Source: Hyalangium gracile
GTDB taxonomy: Bacteria > Myxococcota > Myxococcia > Myxococcales > Myxococcaceae
Direction of reading: 5' to 3'
Assembly: GCF_020103725.1 (NCBI RefSeq)
Contig: NZ_JAHXBG010000001.1
Coordinates: 124,001-188,000, forward strand
DNA: 64,000 nt
The notes under the pieces are model-generated. The model saw only the letters and a program-made list of their open reading frames with translations, was not told the DNA's origin and ran no database searches. Made by a program: the position numbers and the translations under genes. Positions 62,323 to 64,000 of this stretch are shown piece after piece (position 1 is the first letter of the stretch; each line of letters opens with the position of its first letter).

Positions 62323-62404
62323 CCGCCCTCGCTGACCGTAAGCGTTTGTCGCTGGCTCCCACGGGGCCTCAACTCGTCCGACAGGGCAAAGCCGCAGGTT
62401 CCAC

Positions 62405-62878
62405 ATGGAGAAGACCCCCGTGAACACTCCTGCCGCTGCACACTCCGGCCGCCTCACGGCGCAACGCCGCAAGCGATCCTTTCTTCCTCGCCACGTCGAG
62501 ATCCGACAGGACAGGCTACCGGCCACCCTTGGCGCGGCGTTGAAACAGGCACGCCAGCGCGCGGGAATGACTCAGGCAGAAGTCGCCCAAGGTATCGGCA
62601 GCGCCGCCGAGGTGTACGGGCGCATGGAGCGGGGGGGCGCGCTCCCGAGCGTTTCCACTCTCCTGCGGCTATGCCTGATTCTCGGAAGCGGGCCCCATGA
62701 GCTGATGGGGTTCTCTCCGGTGGCTCCGTGGCAGGAGGCATCCGGGGCAGTCACGGTGCCGCCCGGCCTGAACGACACGCCCGAGAAACGGCGCCTGCTG
62801 CGCCGCCTCGCTCGCCTCGACAGTCCGAGGATCAAGGTCCTGTCGCGCCTGGTCGCCTTGCTTCTCCCGGGACACTGA
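62405..62878 (+). CDS. XRE-family HTH regulator (copy 2)
   Basis: 157 aa from the ATG at 62405. Very similar to the protein at 58941-59414 across the HTH (ALKQARQRAGMTQAEVAQGI, GRMERGGALPSVSTLLRLCL) and the C-terminus (TPEKRRLLRRLARLDSPRIK). Changes cluster in the N-terminal arm and around the recognition helix (SIATHPEV versus GIGSAAEV), so DNA specificity may differ. Confidence 0.83.
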   Translation: MEKTPVNTPAAAHSGRLTAQRRKRSFLPRHVEIRQDRLPATLGAALKQARQRAGMTQAEVAQGIGSAAEVYGRMERGGALPSVSTLLRLCLILGSGPHELMGFSPVAPWQEASGAVTVPPGLNDTPEKRRLLRRLARLDSPRIKVLSRLVALLLPGH

Positions 62879-62901
62879 AGCCCATCGGGAGCGGGCCTGC
62901 T

Positions 62902-63124
62902 GGGTCGCGCGGGAACGGGGCCGCGTCGTGCGCTGGGGCACGCGGAGTGAGGCAGGGATGAGGCGGACTCGAGAGCGCGGAGGTTCACGCGGCTATGAGC
63001 GCGGCTCGCCCCCGGATTCGACTGCGAAACGCAGCGAAACGCGGTGGGGGTACGGAAGGGGTATCTAGCCAGGTTCGGACCAGAAATGCCGCCTAACTAT
63101 CTGTAACAACAGTTGATTCTTTCC
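62902..63124. other. Gap between XRE copy 2 and the right attachment repeat
   Basis: 223 bases without a gene. At 63042-63066 there is a block CGGTGGGGGTAC then GGGGTA that closely matches 47746-47769 near the left end, a candidate integrase arm-binding site. Confidence 0.5.
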
Positions 63125-63148
63125 GGGTTCGATTCCCGCCGCCTCTAC
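63125..63148 (+). repeat. Right attachment repeat (att)
   Basis: Direct repeat of 47601-47624 with one changed base, in the same orientation. Only the T-arm/acceptor end of ssrA is present here; the bases before it do not continue the tmRNA sequence, as expected for the distal att copy. Confidence 0.75.
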
Positions 63149-63352
63149 ACTTTTACGGCGTGATGACGGGTGGTTGGGCGGTCGCGAGGGGAACTGCCGG
63201 GCGATCGCGGTCGGCGCGGGCCGCACGCTGGATCCCGCAAGGTGTACCGCTGACTCTGGTGCTCCAAGGCGGGGGCTGCGAGACTCGTGAGCGCTCCGAG
63301 CGCACTCGCTGTCGAGCGTGGCCGACAGTCCCCCTTCCATAAGGTCAGCATC

Positions 63353-64000
63353 ATGCTTCACCGCACATGCATCGCGCTCCTGATCGTTCTCTCGGCTTGC
63401 GCAACGACGAATCCGAGCCCGGCGGAGCGGGAGGACCCGAATCTGAGATTCGCCAACCTTCAGCGGGCGGCGCAGTACCCCTGGACAGATGGTGGGCATT
63501 GCGTGCTGCGAGAAGCCTCCAACGAATGGCCTGTCCTGGCGGAGAGGTGCTTTAGCGCGCTCGATCACGACAGAGTCAGGTTTCAGGATATCACGGGGAG
63601 ATGCGCAGTAGCCTCTGCGCCTGCGGCTGCCGCGACTCTGGGAGGCGTCGGGCTTTGCCTGTTTGCGTCGCCAGTCGTTGTCACTGGAGCAGTAATTGTA
63701 ATTGGCACCGTAGTGGTGGCGGTTGTTATCCAAGAGGGGATCAATGCTTATGAACGGAACGCATCCCGTGAGCGTGCAAAGCCCAAGGCTCAGCCACAAC
63801 CATCCAATGAGCAGGAACCCGTGGCGAACAGAGAGCCCAAGCCGGAAGGGTTGGGCAGGGACTGGCTCCCACCCGTATCCTCCGCTCCCTCGGAGCGCTC
63901 TGAGTGCAGGCCTATCCCAGGACCTCCTCGTGGAGGAAACGAGCCGCATAACGAGTGTGCCAACAAGGTTCCAGGCAACGACTTCCCCGGTCTGAATGTG
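63353..64000 (+). CDS. SitA-like polymorphic toxin lipoprotein (3' partial)
   Basis: 216 codons to the window edge, no stop. Lipoprotein signal MLHRTCIALLIVLSACATTN (Cys16). Then a domain with DITGRCAVASAPAAAATLGG and a hydrophobic hairpin (about 90-125, GAVIVIGTVVVAVVIQEGIN), a Pro/Glu linker, and the start of another domain with Cys/His (GNEPHNECANKVPGNDFPGL). The layout resembles SitA toxins of myxobacteria, which spread by outer-membrane exchange; the C-terminal start looks like a DUF6310-type nuclease domain. The cognate immunity gene would lie beyond the window. Confidence 0.55.
   Translation, partial: MLHRTCIALLIVLSACATTNPSPAEREDPNLRFANLQRAAQYPWTDGGHCVLREASNEWPVLAERCFSALDHDRVRFQDITGRCAVASAPAAAATLGGVGLCLFASPVVVTGAVIVIGTVVVAVVIQEGINAYERNASRERAKPKAQPQPSNEQEPVANREPKPEGLGRDWLPPVSSAPSERSECRPIPGPPRGGNEPHNECANKVPGNDFPGLNV

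Larger units (their letters stand above)
62125..62901 (+). repeat. Right copy of the 780-bp direct duplication
   Basis: Kinase-tail fragment, intergenic segment and the second XRE gene, in the same order and orientation as 58659-59437. Similarity fades about 23 bases after the XRE stop in both copies. The left edge has no coding frame before it. Confidence 0.75.
47601..63148 (+). mobile_element. 15.5-kb integrated element, phage-satellite-like, at ssrA
   Basis: Bounded by the direct repeats at 47601 and 63125. The first gene inside is a P4-type integrase. Next come a small HTH, a primase-polymerase/helicase and a Nu1-like packaging protein, then cargo (DUF2381, kinases, XRE regulators) and a PARIS-like defence pair. 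No capsid, portal, large terminase, tail or conjugation genes are seen. Autonomous replication plus a small terminase, without virion genes, fits a satellite. The alternative is a degraded prophage or an integrative plasmid. The limits are inferred from the repeat only. Confidence 0.7.

Noticed and set aside
47601-63148. Complete prophage
   Set aside because: No capsid, portal, tail, lysis or large-terminase genes were found inside the repeats.
63165-63352. Short frames between the right att and the SitA-like gene
   Set aside because: No ribosome-binding site or recognisable motif; treated as intergenic.

Overview
The window is high-GC DNA whose gene content points to a myxobacterium of the Myxococcales/Archangiaceae type. 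The evidence is a DUF2381 protein next to a Ser/Thr kinase, several kinases and large PAS sensor kinases, many lipoproteins, a SitA-like polymorphic toxin lipoprotein, and SPFH, DUF2254 and DUF3943 families. Gene starts, products and families were read from the sequence by eye; no database search was run.

Layout. Bases 1-24,800 are chromosomal: a membrane-protein run (MscS channel, YetF/DUF421, DUF389, DUF2254), a collapsed sensor-kinase gene, a Cys-rich copper-storage protein, an AI-2E-type transporter, a TetR/hydrolase pair, a two-gene REC-KaiB + KaiC module, a truncated haemoglobin, a 5'-3' exonuclease, a lipoprotein/lspA run, an OmpA lipoprotein pair and a PAS histidine kinase. Bases 24,800-30,950 hold a class II lanthipeptide locus (LanM plus two mersacidin-type precursors and a third, odd precursor on the other strand) flanked by two ADP-ribose-type genes (NADAR and macro domain). 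Bases 31,000-47,340 are mixed accessory genes: SDR, serine hydrolase, an SPFH pair, a Cys-repeat lipoprotein, transporter, metallo-beta-lactamase fold protein, a Gly-rich collagen-like lipoprotein, a trypsin-like protease with two C-terminal repeats, a histidine kinase, DoxX, hydrolase and YCII genes. Several decaying genes lie among them, including a GST gene apparently split by an inversion.

Bases about 47,601-63,148 form a 15.5-kb integrated element. A tmRNA (ssrA) 3' end at the left supplies a direct repeat that recurs at 63,125. Just inside the left repeat is a P4-type tyrosine integrase, followed by a small HTH (AlpA/excisionase-like), a primase-polymerase/helicase and a Nu1-like small-terminase protein. 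No capsid, tail or large-terminase gene is seen, so this resembles a phage satellite more than a prophage. Its cargo is a DUF2381/kinase pair, a pseudokinase, and a strikingly lower-GC two-gene cassette (AAA/ABC ATPase + DUF4435/TOPRIM) that matches the PARIS (AriA/AriB) anti-phage architecture. This cassette sits between two diverged direct copies of a 780-bp segment (kinase tail + XRE regulator), so it looks like a replaceable defence slot. A degenerate 35-bp repeat family occupies three intergenic gaps of the element.

Right of the element, the window ends inside a lipoprotein resembling the SitA polymorphic toxins that myxobacteria deliver by outer-membrane exchange. The most interesting items are the PARIS-like cassette with its duplicated flanks, the satellite-like element at ssrA, the REC-KaiB/KaiC operon, and the lanthipeptide locus whose third precursor ends inside a palindromic intergenic repeat that occurs three times in the window.
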